Shown here: one piece after another, positions 23,929 to 34,774 of the stretch
How the letters are laid out: every line of letters starts with the position of its first letter
Numbering within the stretch: the first letter of the stretch is position 1
Source of the DNA: Tetracentron sinense
Lineage: Eukaryota; Streptophyta; Magnoliopsida; Trochodendrales; Trochodendraceae
Length of the DNA stretch: 64,000 nucleotides
Assembly: GCA_015143295.1 (NCBI GenBank)
Contig: CM026553.1
Location: forward strand, 930,001 to 994,000
Direction: 5' to 3'
Notes under the pieces: model-generated
Told to the model about the DNA's origin: nothing
Database searches by the model: none
The model's input: only the letters and a program-made list of their open reading frames with translations
Made by a program: the position numbers and the translations under genes

Positions 23929-24583
23929 GGACATTTGTCTTATCACTCGACATTTGTCAATTTTTTTTCCTGATTATTCATTAATCCTTAAAATGAGAAA
24001 TCATCCCTGTGATCATATGAGAATTTGATATTCCTTGCAGAAGTAACTAAGATCTAATCAAGCCTACATGTTAGGCTATTTACATGGTGAGAGCTCTTCT
24101 GGAAGCAATATGTTCTCCTGCTCAAGATCATATTTTGATGAGAGACAATGAAATGAGAGATTTTCTTCTTCTGACTGCTCACCTTATTGACCACTTTACT
24201 TGCACTTATATATGAATTGTTGTGCTTTAGAAGGGAAAAACTGAAATTTCTGTTGTGAAGAAACAGAGTGACTAGAATATGGTTGGTAAGTTAATGGAAA
24301 AAACAACAGATAGGTTCTTTTCTTGAAATAGGGCACAATGAACAGATATTTCCTAAGTTTATATTTGTTTCTCCTTATAAATGGTTTTATTCAATGAGCT
24401 TTAATCCAGTCCTTTTGAATAACTCTGAATACATCATATCATGTTGCTGTGTTCCATATAGCTAAATGTGCATCCCATTCCCAGAGATCAAGTTTTGATG
24501 GGTAGGCAGCATATGTTAAGAAACACTAACAAATTAAACTCTTCATGGAATCTAAATCTTTCCTGTCTGTATTTGTTAACTAG

Positions 24584-24748
24584 GTTGAAGTGCCAAAGAA
24601 AAAGCCTAGCAAATCTCTATATGCCAAAGCTACCGACACTGGTGTTGATCCTCTAGCGGCTGCTAAGAGACTTAACATGGACTGGGATTCAGCTGCTGAG
24701 ATTGAGGATACTGATGCGAGCGATGATGCAGAAGTGCCTTCAGCTGTG
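24584..24748 (+). CDS. Penultimate exon of a single-pass membrane protein gene
   Basis: The exon follows a good acceptor (TTGTTAACTAG) and is open in phase 0 for 55 codons. It is rich in Lys at first ('VPKKKPSKSLYAKATDTG'), then carries 'DPLAAAKRLNMDWDSA' and an acidic run. It ends at a GT donor at 24749. Joined to 26014-26103 it encodes an acidic stretch and then a C-terminal membrane helix. The combination resembles, from memory, the C-terminus of the chloroplast thylakoid proline-rich protein known in Arabidopsis as MPH1. That identification is tentative and needs a database search. No upstream exon is recognisable between 22710 and 24583, so the 5' part lies further left, possibly beyond the retrotransposon nest, or has been lost. 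Confidence 0.75.
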
Positions 24749-26013
24749 GTTCGTTCCTTGACTTTCTCCTATTTTCTTTCTGCTAAGTATTTCATACACA
24801 GGTATTAGGCTAGGAAACATTTATTTGTTTTGTAGGTAAGCTGCTTGCAAGTGGGGTATTTTTAACCTAAGCCTTACTGGACAAGGGTTTTGAACCCAGG
24901 TCTATTGTTAATCCACAATCAAACCTTAGCAACTACTCAAGCACCATGTCTAGGTATCAACATGGACACACACACCCCCATATATATATATATATCATTC
25001 TATTAATAAAAGTACGAGTATGCAAAACTTTACTTGGACATAATTACCCTTCACCATTTATAAATTTTTTTTATATTATATAGTTTATAATTATAATGTA
25101 TAGTATTATGTGGGATCCATGGGACCCACTCCTACCTATTAAATATCTATTTTGCTATTTCTATGGATAAGGATTCTATATTGTGTTGTTCTTATTAATG
25201 AGGACTCTCTATTAGTAGAGAGTTAGAAGGACTCTATTAGAAAGTCCATAGTTACCTATAGTTACTACACCATCAATAAAATATACTAAATTATTATAAT
25301 TTAATTAATATATATACGGAGAGTAACATCTAATAAAATTATATTAAAAATTAATTAAAAAAAAAAAAACTAAAAAAATTATTTATTTTATTACAATAAA
25401 AAATTATACGTGCTTGCATGTGCACCTTTACTAGTATATATATATATATTGGCTGGTCTTCAAGGGGCTGCTCGCTTAATCTTGCAGCAAATGTTATTTC
25501 TTACATTCCTTGAGGAGTGAGGACTATGAATGGAGATAGAAGTACACAGTAATGTGGTGGTGCATCACCAAAAAGATTATGCTGATGAGTGCTGTCATGA
25601 ATAAATATTGTTGTCAATAAGCGCTGATAGCTGTAATCCTGTTTGGTTGGCACTCTGTCGATGAATAAAAATTTGGTCATTTAAAAAAAATGGGTATTTG
25701 GGTCATTTTGAAATAAAGATTTTTTTTTTTGGGAGGAATCTTTCTCAAACTTTATAGATTTTGTAAGCCTTACTGGGTGCAATCTGGATGTTTACAATAA
25801 TTTTCAGTCTTAAAGGTGCATAAGCGGTAATGCTGCACAATAAACACCCCCTGATGAGATTATAGAAGCACTAGTTTTTCAATAATTGGTTATTATATAG
25901 TCTCATATGATGTGTTCAACCAAAAGCTATTTTCATTTATTACAATGAGTTGTTTTTTTCCTAAAACATCAATGTTTTTGAGTTTGTGACTAGCAGAGGT
26001 AGTTCTCATGCAG
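24749..26013 (+). other. Intron of the membrane protein gene
   Basis: The intron begins with GTTCGT and ends TTCTCATGCAG. Besides the small Helitron it holds AT-rich sequence, homopolymer T runs near 25720 and a TA repeat. The phase is 0 on both sides, so the join keeps the reading frame. A donor three bases earlier would also keep the frame and cannot be excluded. Confidence 0.7.
24995..25434 (+). mobile_element. Small non-autonomous Helitron in an intronic TA repeat
   Basis: The element starts TCATTCTATTAATAAAAG after an A and ends with CTAG followed by T. A GTGC..GCAC hairpin-like segment (25410-25424) lies about 6 bases before the end. It is flanked on both sides by TA dinucleotide repeats, as expected for insertion between A and T without target duplication. 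The 440-bp interior is very AT-rich and has no coding. It lies in the intron 24749-26013. Confidence 0.7.
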
Positions 26014-26103
26014 GGATACGGAGCACTGTATTTGGTCACGGCTTTTCCAGTCATCATTGGAATCTCTGTTGTGTTGATTCTATTCTATAATTCTCTCCAG
26101 TAG
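26014..26103 (+). CDS. Last exon: C-terminal membrane segment
   Basis: The exon follows the acceptor CATGCAG and encodes 29 residues plus a TAG stop. The product is a hydrophobic helix ('ALYLVTAFPVIIGISVVLIL') followed by a short tail 'FYNSLQ'. It joins in frame to 24584-24748, giving an acidic segment followed by a C-terminal anchor, so the N-terminal part would lie on one side of a membrane with only a short tail beyond. The 3' untranslated region should start at 26104. See the preceding exon for the tentative family. Confidence 0.75.
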   Translation, partial: GYGALYLVTAFPVIIGISVVLILFYNSLQ

Positions 26104-27169
26104 AATTTTGTGTAGATATCTTTCTGTAATTCATATAAAATCTCAATGCCATTGCCATTGACCGTTTCATGGTTTTCATTCCACTCGAGTTTGCATACTG
26201 CAAGGTGAAGTCTGAAGGTTCTTTCTGACGAGCCTGTGTACTTGAAAATGGGTTCAATGAGAAGCACCTTTATTTTATGACTTACCATTTTCTATCTGCA
26301 GTCTCGTTTGTGCCTGATCTAGACCTGTTGCAAGATGCACCCACCCTTATACCATATCAATGAGACGGGATGAACACAATAAGAACATCATCCACTGCTA
26401 CAGAAACTCAAACCATTTGCTATCCGATCCATGTCGTGGACGGCAACAGGCAACAGGCAACAGGCAACAGGCAACAGGCAACAGGGTGATTGCTCTTTTT
26501 GGTACTTGTACAACAATCACTTTTAAGGGCTGTGTGTACCTTCAGCAGGAAATTAGCATGAGAAATGCCAGGAAATTAGCTATTGTTCATGTGCTTGGGT
26601 GCATCCATTCTCGAAAAATGAGGTTGGCACGAGAAACAAATTCCACTACTTGGGAAAAATTCATGTCTCAGCCTCAGCTCGAAACATCAATTTTTTGGCA
26701 AATATTATAGACCTGTGAAATTTATAAAACACTCCCGACCTTAGTTGCATGACACTCTCTCCATATACGCTGGTCTATCTCTCGACCACTACCACCACCA
26801 GTCACTGCCAGCCAGCCACCTCCAACCCCACCATTTTAACCACCCCTACCCCTATCCCGCTACCACCATCAACCCACTACAACCTCCACCACCTTACCCT
26901 CACAGCCACCCCCACCACCACTCCCCCACTACGACCACCACTCCCCACCCCCACCTCAATTGCTACCACCACAGTGGGAATTCACCTTTAGATTCTGATG
27001 CTTAATCGAATACTAAGCACTCATTTCACTTGAAATTGAATTTTTCAAACATTTAATGGGATTCATTCTCTCAGCACATGCTTTTTAAGATTTGTTTTTG
27101 GCTTTTGGAAGTAGACGGCCACTTGCCAATCGTGATTTCATATCAAGTCAGGCCCGTTTGAGTTTGAAT
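26104..27169. other. Probable 3' UTR and low-complexity flank
   Basis: 26104-26740 is probably the 3' UTR and flank of the plus-strand gene. It contains about six tandem GGCAACA units at 26442-26485. 26770-26975 is a CCA/CCT-rich low-complexity stretch, and long ORFs there are an artefact of composition. I see no gene at 26990-27169. Confidence 0.5.
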
Positions 27170-27500
27170 AATATTGCAACAAAGCTACCGACTAGTAACA
27201 GAATACTAGATAAAGAATTTTTTCCGTCTCTAATTAGTCATGTATAGACATGAAAAATAATTCCGTCACAAATATTCCATTTCTAATATAAATTCAAACA
27301 TATATGTACATTTTCTTAATAAAACTTTTACTAGAGATGGATTATTTTCCTTCATTAATGCCTGTAGACACGGAAGTTGTTGTTAATGACGGAAAATATC
27401 TGTCTCTAAGTTAAACTATCATTAGAAATGGAAATATTTCCATATTTGAACCTTATACAGTATTAGAGACGGAAATATATCCGTTTCTAATCCTTTAAGT
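27170..27500. repeat. CACTA-like subterminal repeat relic
   Basis: The stretch holds several copies of a motif of the type GAGACGGAAATATATCCG or its inverse (near 27220, 27370-27410 and 27465-27490). These are related to the subterminal repeats of the intact CACTA element at 30460-39985. A degenerate terminus-like sequence, GCAACAAAGCTACCGAC, lies near 27177. No matching other end is visible, so this is probably a truncated relic. Confidence 0.5.
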
Positions 27501-27539
27501 AGTATTAGTATTGACAAGGCCACACATGCGATTCTTTCA

Positions 27540-29250
27540 TAGAGTATTGATTGAAGTGGTACTATTAGTCACGAAGGAACCTTCGGTACTAAACAAACAC
27601 TCTCTCTCCTGACCTAGTCAAAGAGGAACCACAACTACCAATACACACCGACTCTCTCGACTATCAGTTGTGGACAAACCCCGACTCTAAATGACACTCC
27701 CTCTCCTGACCTAATCAAAGAGGAGCCTCGGGTAACAATATACATCGACTCTCTCAACTATCCGTCACATAAGAACCTCAGCTCTCAATAGATAACGCAT
27801 CTCCTGATCTAATCAAAGAGAACCTCGGCTAACATTTGACACAGGTTAGAGTTTCTAACCGTAAAAAATCTCCAATTAATTCAAGTCAAACTTGGATAAT
27901 TCCAACAATTTGGCCTTGCATCTCACGGAAGGAAGTCTGAACCAATAGTTCCAATTAAGGACTTATTGGGCCAATGGATTCATACATTACCCTTGACCAA
28001 AAAGAAGTATCAATACATGACATAGGGGGATAAATCCCCAGAATTTTATAGGTTCCGATCGATCGATTGGCCTAGAGCCTCCGATCAATCGGTGGGTGAC
28101 AGCCACGTGTCCCCACTGTTCTTTTTATTTTTCAATCCTGTTGAGTTCCGATCAATCGAACTGGAACCTCCGATCAATCGGTGGGCGATAGACACACGTC
28201 CCCATCACATTTATTCTTTTATTTTAATTCTGGCCAAGCTCCGTTTGACTGCCTTGGCGCCTCTGATCGATTAGTCAATAACAGGGATTATACCCAGTTT
28301 CTGCAACTGCTCCCATGTGGGTCCAATCGATCGGACATGCACAAAAATCTCCCATGTGCTCTGTAACACCTCTGATTGATTGGTCAGTGCAAAGATGCTT
28401 TCTTTTCTGGAATTAGGAGGTCTAACCACTACCATTCCTTCCACCTTCAAACCCAACCTCTATTTTACCCACATTTGGGTTCCATTAGGGTTAAACAACC
28501 TTATAAAACCACAAATTCCAATTTCATTCAATCTTGAGTTCAAATCAAAATGTTCTCTTTTTCCAAGACCAAGTTTTAGCAAGAGTTTAACCAAGATTTA
28601 AACCATAAGATCACAATTTCAAGTTCATGAAAGATAGAGAAAGAAAGGAATTTCACCTAGCCTTGAGCTAGGTCCCAAGAAACAATGCGCGAGCACGCGC
28701 CCTCTTTCCTTTTTTCCTTTTCTTTTCTTTTCCTTTCCCTTTCTCTCTTTCTTTCTCTCTTACTCTCCTTCTCTCTCTTAGCTGCGCAAACCAACACGGG
28801 AAGGAGGTATGGGGGTGACGTGGGTAGCATGGTGTGGGTGTGGGTTGGTGGGCACGCCCATGCCCATGCCCATGCCCACAATCATCTCTTATTATTATTA
28901 ATTTTTTTTGGTTAAACAACTACCAACCACCCTGTACTTGACTCGACACGAGCTTGACACAAGTCAGAAGCACGATGCGACCGACGCCATGGCTGACCGC
29001 CGCGGCAGCCGATTGGGATACCGGGTAGGATAAAATATCGGGTCTGTCAGAAGATTACCCAGGCGCAGATCTTGACTAAGCCAGCTAACTTAACCATGGT
29101 TTAAGACCCTAATTAACTCAATTAATAATTAATTAAATTAGGCCCACTATCGGCCTTAATTATTTTAACATTAATCATTAATTAATTACCCTAATTAATA
29201 ACCCTCATGACCCCAAATTTTATTTTAAAATTTCCGGATCGTCTCTTCTT
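27540..29250 (-). repeat. Degenerate LTR remnant related to the chromovirus LTR
   Basis: 27560-27840 repeats the module seen in the chromovirus LTR: CTCTCCTGACCTAGTCAAAG followed by AGGAACC-like words. A CT-rich tract is at 28690-28780, and the end near 29220-29245 (AAATTTCCGGATCGTC) resembles the LTR edge of that element. In between, 28045-28380 has about three variant copies of a unit with CCGATCAATCGGTGGG, which folds on itself. A CATGCC hexamer run lies at 28855-28880. Neither end shows a clean boundary or target duplication. I read it as an old solo or truncated LTR in the same orientation. Confidence 0.55.
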
Positions 29251-29689
29251 TTTGGAATGCCACTGCACCGATTAGATTTACCCTTTTTCAATTGGTGGAA
29301 GAGTACGTGGCACTTGATGAGCACAAGAAGGAAGGGGCGAAAATGACCAGCTGATTGTGATAAAGCTAGCTATATGGTATAATGTACCAAAGAAAAGAGA
29401 CGCCAAAGGAATTAAGACAACCTCCCTTGGACAGTCTCTAAACCAGAGGAAAGTGATGATCTAACAACCTTTCAGTTCGTCTGCCTCCGAAAATATATCG
29501 AGAAAGCCACATAGCTATAGCTATAAAAGCAGGAAATTTTAAAGGCGTACCGAAACCCTTACCATCAAAGTGAATATATGATCTGTCTTCTTAGGGTCTG
29601 CTTCAGATGGGTCTTCTTCTCTCTAAAAATAAAGAACCCAACCATAAAAAGTTGGTTTTCTCTTCACCTAGACTCCAAGGAAATTTTCT

Positions 29690-30110
29690 TCTCTTCTGTA
29701 TACAACTTAAGAAACCAGGGGTCTTGATTACCAAATATTAATGGTAACTGCAACAGAGCCTGAACATCTTCTAAAGAAGGCATTGCTTCTCCCCATGCCG
29801 TAATAAAAGTATGGGTGCATGTGGGTATTCCATCTTCGCATGATCAATTGAATAAGAGAATCACTGTCCTTCCTTATCTCAAACTGATGAGAACATTGTT
29901 CTATGCATTTAAATATCTCGGCAGTATGAAGATGAGCAGCGTACTCCTGTTGATCCAGAATATGGGCACACCATTTAGCCCATTCATTAGTAAAACCACT
30001 GTGAGAGCAAAGCCTGGTTTTTGACATGGGAAAATTCTGTCTTTCCAGTCTAAATCTTAATGTTCTTATTGCTGGTGGGAGATCTCCGTTTCCTGCTTCA
30101 TTATCTCCAT
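29690..30110 (-). pseudogene. Plant mobile domain (PMD, MAIN-like) gene relic
   Basis: Read on the minus strand, 30027-29850 gives 'FTNEWAKWCAHILDQQEYAA' and 'KDSDSLIQLIMRRWNTH'. After a frameshift near 29815 the next frame gives 'THTFITAWGEAMPSLEDVQA'. An R-W near a T-H-T-F-x-x-x-W-G-E-x-x-x-x-L-E-D-V block is typical of the plant mobile domain found in MAIN-like proteins and in transposon-derived genes. There is no long intact frame. Sequence upstream on the same strand to about 30420 may belong to it but is not clearly coding. The frameshift and stops make it a pseudogene. Confidence 0.55.
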
Positions 30111-30478
30111 ATGCTAAAGTCCATCCATCTAACGTACGGAATATATTTATTCCAGTGATGCTCTGATGAGAGGTCCCAAAAATTATCTTTTGAAGGATCC
30201 TTTAATTTTTTCGCACCCATATCCGAAGATTAAAGAAGAAATGACGCACAAGACAATCAGCAAATCGCCTGACTTCTTTATTTTGGTTTCTTACCTCAAG
30301 AATGATAATGAAGAAAGAATGAAGTATGGGATGATAATTAAAGCTCCACGATTATTTGGAAACTATGAATCGGTGCCAATGAAAAAACAAATGTTTACAA
30401 ACACATAACAATTGTCATTTATTTAAAAAAAAAATGACGGTTCTAATTTCTTGGCACCACACTACAAGAAAACTACCG

Positions 30479-32041
30479 AAATTATAGACACGAAATATTT
30501 CCGTGTCTAATACCTATCTAAAATTCTGTATCTAATGTTTATTCCAAGATTTATAAATTTAATGAATAAAACAACGGAAAATTTTCTTTCCGTGTCTAAT
30601 ACTTTTAGACACGGATATTGGTGTTAGTGACGGAAATTTTCCGTGTCAAAATTAAAAGAGCATTAGACACGGAAATATTTCCGTGCCTGATAATATTGTA
30701 TTCATTAACCCGCGAAACTCATACCATTTCCCCCTTTTGTTGTTCTCTGCCGCGCCTCTCTCTCTCTCTCTCCTTCTCCTCCACCTCCGACCTCGGCCAC
30801 CGACCAACACTGATCACCGCAGGCTCCCATCTCCGACCACCGTCGGATAAAAGCTCCGACCCCCACTGTAAGTCATTATTTCTCTCTCACTCTCTCTCTC
30901 TACCGAGCTCTCCTACTCTCTCTATCCCTCTATTGCATGTCTCTATCTCTCACGCTCTCCCTCTCTACTGACTTCTCTCTCTCTTTGTCTCTTTCTTTAC
31001 CCTTAAGGTTGTGGTTTTTTAAAATAAATTAAAGTTATATTTAACCCCAATTAATAGGACTGAAAAAAAAAAAAAAAAACATCTGTTGGCCTGTTTGTGC
31101 GATCGAACTTAGGGAGTGTGTTTGGCTGTGATTTAGTGTGTCTGGCTATGATTTGATCTCTTGGATTTAGGTTCCATTCCCTCTATTTTATTTTATTTTT
31201 GCTTGGGATATCATTTGGCTGTGATTTAGTATGTCTGACTGTGATTCCGTTTTTTTTTTTGCTCCAATCCTCGAGCCATTTAGTGTGTCTGGCTATAAGC
31301 AATTTATTTCTTTCTTTTATAAGATCCATTTCAAACCCCAGATTAGGAAAAAAAATATAGAAAAATAAGAACTCACCAAATACTAGATAAATAAACAAAA
31401 CCCATATCTGAAAACAAAACAAAAACAGAAACTAAAATAAACCTGGGGAAAGATGACTCGTGGGAACCTAGATTTAGTCGGAATGAAATCCTATAATATA
31501 ATTTTATAGGATATTACTATAAAATAATGAGTATTATTTAATAAAATTGTGACTTGTTATTTTATATTAATTATTATAAGTTAATAATATGATTATATTA
31601 AGCTTGTGACTTGTGATTGAATTATACACATAGCAGAATATGAAAAACCATGTGCATTAATCGAAATTAATTCAAACTGAGATGATAATTGTAACCATGT
31701 CCAATTATCATACAGGTTTAACAATCTCATGGCTATAACCGTATATTATATGAGCTTGTTGTCTATACTGAGTTAATATAGTGATGTTTTCTTTACAAAC
31801 AGGATCCTTAATTGTTGTCCTTTTTGTTTGGTAAAAACATGAGTAATTTTAATTGACTAGTATTAATTTTTAGGATTAATGTAGACTTGTCTAAGTTTTA
31901 TAAAAAAGTTATATAAAACCGGTAAAAGGTTGAGAACACGTTCTGTTTGCTTTTGTTTTTCTCGGAAAACGATTTCAAACGAGAAAACAACAATATGTAT
32001 ACTAATCACTCTGTGTTATATGTGTAATTGAGAATATTGTC
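30479..32041. other. CACTA left interior: subterminal repeats and non-coding sequence
   Basis: 30479-30690 holds the left subterminal repeats. 30740-30975 is CT-rich, with a possible small exon ending at a GTAAGT donor near 30869; I cannot name it. 31080-31290 repeats a short phrase (TTTGGCTGTGATTTAGTGTG and variants) about three times. The rest to 32041 is AT-rich with no supported gene. Confidence 0.5.
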
Positions 32042-33210
32042 CAGAAGGGGTTACATGTGGTCGTTGCCATCAAAGAGTCACGATGTTGGATCTACAATCC
32101 CAGGGATTGCTTGGGTCAATCTCTCATTCCATCGGAAACCTTACCTTTCTTGGGGATATCCATCTTGAAAACAATAGTTTCGACGGTAATATCCCTCAAG
32201 AAGTTGTTCGTTTATGTCAACTACAGGTTATCCATTTGGAGAATAATTCACTAGAAGCGTAAGTTCATACTAATCTCTCTCGTGACACCAATCTGTTATA
32301 CCTTAATCTAGGCGGTAACAAACTCGTAGGGTACAATTTTGGTAGAGCTAAGCTTGTTATCCAAGCTCTTAGCATTATATCTTTACAAAACAATCTAATC
32401 GGACTCATCCCACTTTCTCTTGGGAATCTTTTATCTCTGGAAAGCTTTTCTTTAGGAGGCAATCTTTTAAAGGGAAGTATTCCAGAGGAGCTAGGCCAAT
32501 TGACAAGCTTAACATTTCTAGGGCTGGGCCCAAATAGACTGACTGGTAAGATTCCATCCTCGCTTTACAATCTCTCATCCATTGGTTCAATATTGATTCC
32601 TCAAAACCAACTTCACGGAAGTCTTCCACCAAATTTAGGCCACACTTTTCCTAATCTCATAGTATTAGAAATTAGAATAAACCTATTTCGTGGGCGCATT
32701 CCAGATTCATTATCCAATGCCTCAAGACTTGAAATAATTGATATGCCTACAAAAAACTTTGTTGGGGGAGTGCCAGCTAATCTAGGAGGCCTACAAAGTC
32801 TTTCGAATTTGAACCTAGGCGGTAATAATCTAGGAAACAAGAAAGCCGGTGATTTGAGTTTTTTGACATCTCTCATCAACTGCAGTAGCTTGAGATTATT
32901 GGATATCTCTACAAATAAGTTTGGAGGTAAGCTGCCTAGCTCTATAGCGAATTTCTCAACCCCTTTAAGTAAATTAATTATTGGAGAAAATCAAATAACT
33001 GGAAGCATACCCTTTGGGATTGGAAACCTCGTTAACTTAACTCTATTGGCTATGAACAATAACCGAATCACCGGTAGTGTTCCCTCTTCTATTGGGATGA
33101 TCCAAAATCTACATGTATTGGGCTTGCTCTAAATCAGAACCACTTAAGTGGGAGCATTCCTTCAAGTCTCGAGGCCTGTAAAAATTTGCAATTCTTGGAT
33201 CTTTCGGAAA
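32042..33210 (+). pseudogene. Captured LRR receptor-kinase ectodomain fragment
   Basis: The frame reads as the start of an LRR XII (EFR/Xa21-like) receptor ectodomain. It begins at the 'GVTCGRCHQRVTMLDL' cap segment and continues through roughly 14 leucine-rich repeats of the L-x-x-L-x-L-x-x-N-x-L-x-G-x-I-P type, such as 'LTFLGLGPNRLTGKIPSSL' and 'LVNLTLLAMNNNRITGSVPS'. There is a TAA in frame near 32260 and a frameshift at about 33127, after which repeats continue to 33210 in another frame. There is no signal peptide, membrane helix or kinase domain. Coding stops at a MITE. It lies wholly inside the CACTA element and is best read as a gene fragment captured by the transposon. The long region from 32500 with few defects suggests fairly recent capture. 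Confidence 0.85.
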
Positions 33211-33212
33211 CT

Positions 33213-33414
33213 TTAAGCCATAGCACATAACATAACAAATATTTCTAGGGTTAACCCTTCTCCAAGATCGTTTACCTATAAAAATAAAGTAATATCAACA
33301 TGTGACGTATTATTGTCCTAAGAATCATTGCTCACATAATTTATCATATAATAATTTCATATTAGATCTTATATGAGGTTATTTGATAATTGGATCTTAT
33401 GTGCTATGGCTTAA
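33213..33414. mobile_element. MITE with 18-bp perfect terminal inverted repeats
   Basis: The ends are TTAAGCCATAGCACATAA (33213-33230) and its exact complement TTATGTGCTATGGCTTAA (33397-33414). TTAA at both ends may be part of a short TTA/TAA target duplication, as in Harbinger-type MITEs. The 202-bp element is AT-rich and non-coding. It ends the LRR coding fragment inside the CACTA element. Confidence 0.82.
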
Positions 33415-34774
33415 TTGTCCAGAATCTGCCCTCGACAATTTATACACATATATATCCAAATAAACTCAATTTTTTTTATAGTAATTGAGAATAACGAATT
33501 AATATTTTTCAATTTATTATACACTTTTATATGCATATATATTCAAATAACCATGTGCATTAATCGTTAATTTAATCGATATAATTCAGTTTCATTATAT
33601 CTTAGTAGAAATGAGAAATCACTCTCTTTGAACAAAACCCTAAATTTATATGATAATTTTTACAAAATCTCAAAAAATAAGATATCTAAGATTCAATTAT
33701 TAAAAAAAAAAATGTATGATTCCTTATGACCATAGCTTATATAAGGACCCAAACTCCTAATTTGACTTGATTTCTTCTAAGAGTGAATTTATCCTAAATA
33801 GTAAGGTTTTAAAAAAATAAAAAACTAATTAAAGAACTTATGTAACTCTTAATTAAGAGTTTCTTAACCCAACGAAACTCTCAAAACCCAAATCGAACTA
33901 TATATTGCCTTTTTTCTTCAATAATTCCGGTGTCCATTGGATTTAATCAGTTGAATGATTTTAGGTCTCATCATTAGTTTTTCAACAATATATTATAATA
34001 GCAAGTTTGATAACACTACAACAAATCTACCGTATAGCAACGGAATTATTGACACGGAAATCTTTCTATAATAGTAGGGTTGTGTTCTTGTTTGCCTATG
34101 GTGTATTGAACTTGCTATTATAATTTTAATTTCTACTAACTATTATGTCTATTGCCTTTGGTGTATTTCTATTAATGAATGTGGGTTGTTTTAGATTATT
34201 GCAATACTTCGGATTTCTGTGGGTGTTATAATTTTATAGTTATCATCATGGAACTGTAAGTTCCATAATGATGTCTGCATTCTTCATGGTCATTGTGAAT
34301 GTGCATGTATTGAAACTTAGATCTCCGGTTCAAGAATGATTGTCGGATAAGTGCCTCTCTTACCATCACTATAGAAGGATTCGTTGTTGATTACGATGTG
34401 TAGTTCCTACGTGGACTACATCACCGCTAACAACTAATCCGTCCTATATGTCAAGAGGAGTGTTTATCTGCAAATGATTCTTGAATTGTCTGTGTGGACA
34501 GTTTGGGAATGCATAATCCCGAAGCATGTGTCAGTCGCCCGAAGCACACTCAATTTTTGAAATCTTTTTGTCAGTCATTCCTATTGCTCTCTAGGTACAT
34601 ATTTGGACAAGTAATGCATTTGCCTCTTGTCTGAATTGTGTACTTGGAGAGCCATAGGGAGATGCTGCCAAAATTTCCTGAAAATTAATTGCGGACGTGC
34701 GGTACTGATTCTTGGGGATTATGTATTCCTGAATGGGATAGGAACACCCCACCCAATAAGAGAAAGTAACAACC
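33415..34774. other. CACTA interior, non-coding; second CACTA-like terminus at 34014
   Basis: I see no gene. At 34014 the sequence CACTACAACAAATCTACCG, followed by a GACACGGAAATC word, looks like the left end of another CACTA-type element; no partner end is evident. The remainder is AT-rich and leads into the transposase. Confidence 0.45.

Noticed and set aside
24810-24960. tRNA-derived SINE in the intron (GGTTTTGAACCCAGG looks like a B box)
   Set aside because: I found no A box at the right distance, no A-rich tail and no target duplication.
26745-27005. Overlapping His/Thr/Pro-rich ORFs
   Set aside because: They are translations of CCA/CCT-rich low-complexity sequence in two frames, with no start context or domain.
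28657-28919. Arg/Glu-rich ORFs on the minus strand
   Set aside because: They are translations of the CT-rich tract typical of these LTRs.
30166-30408. 80-codon plus-strand ORF left of the CACTA element
   Set aside because: No domain is visible, and the opposite strand has a better candidate (plant-mobile-domain relic); it is not supported as a gene.
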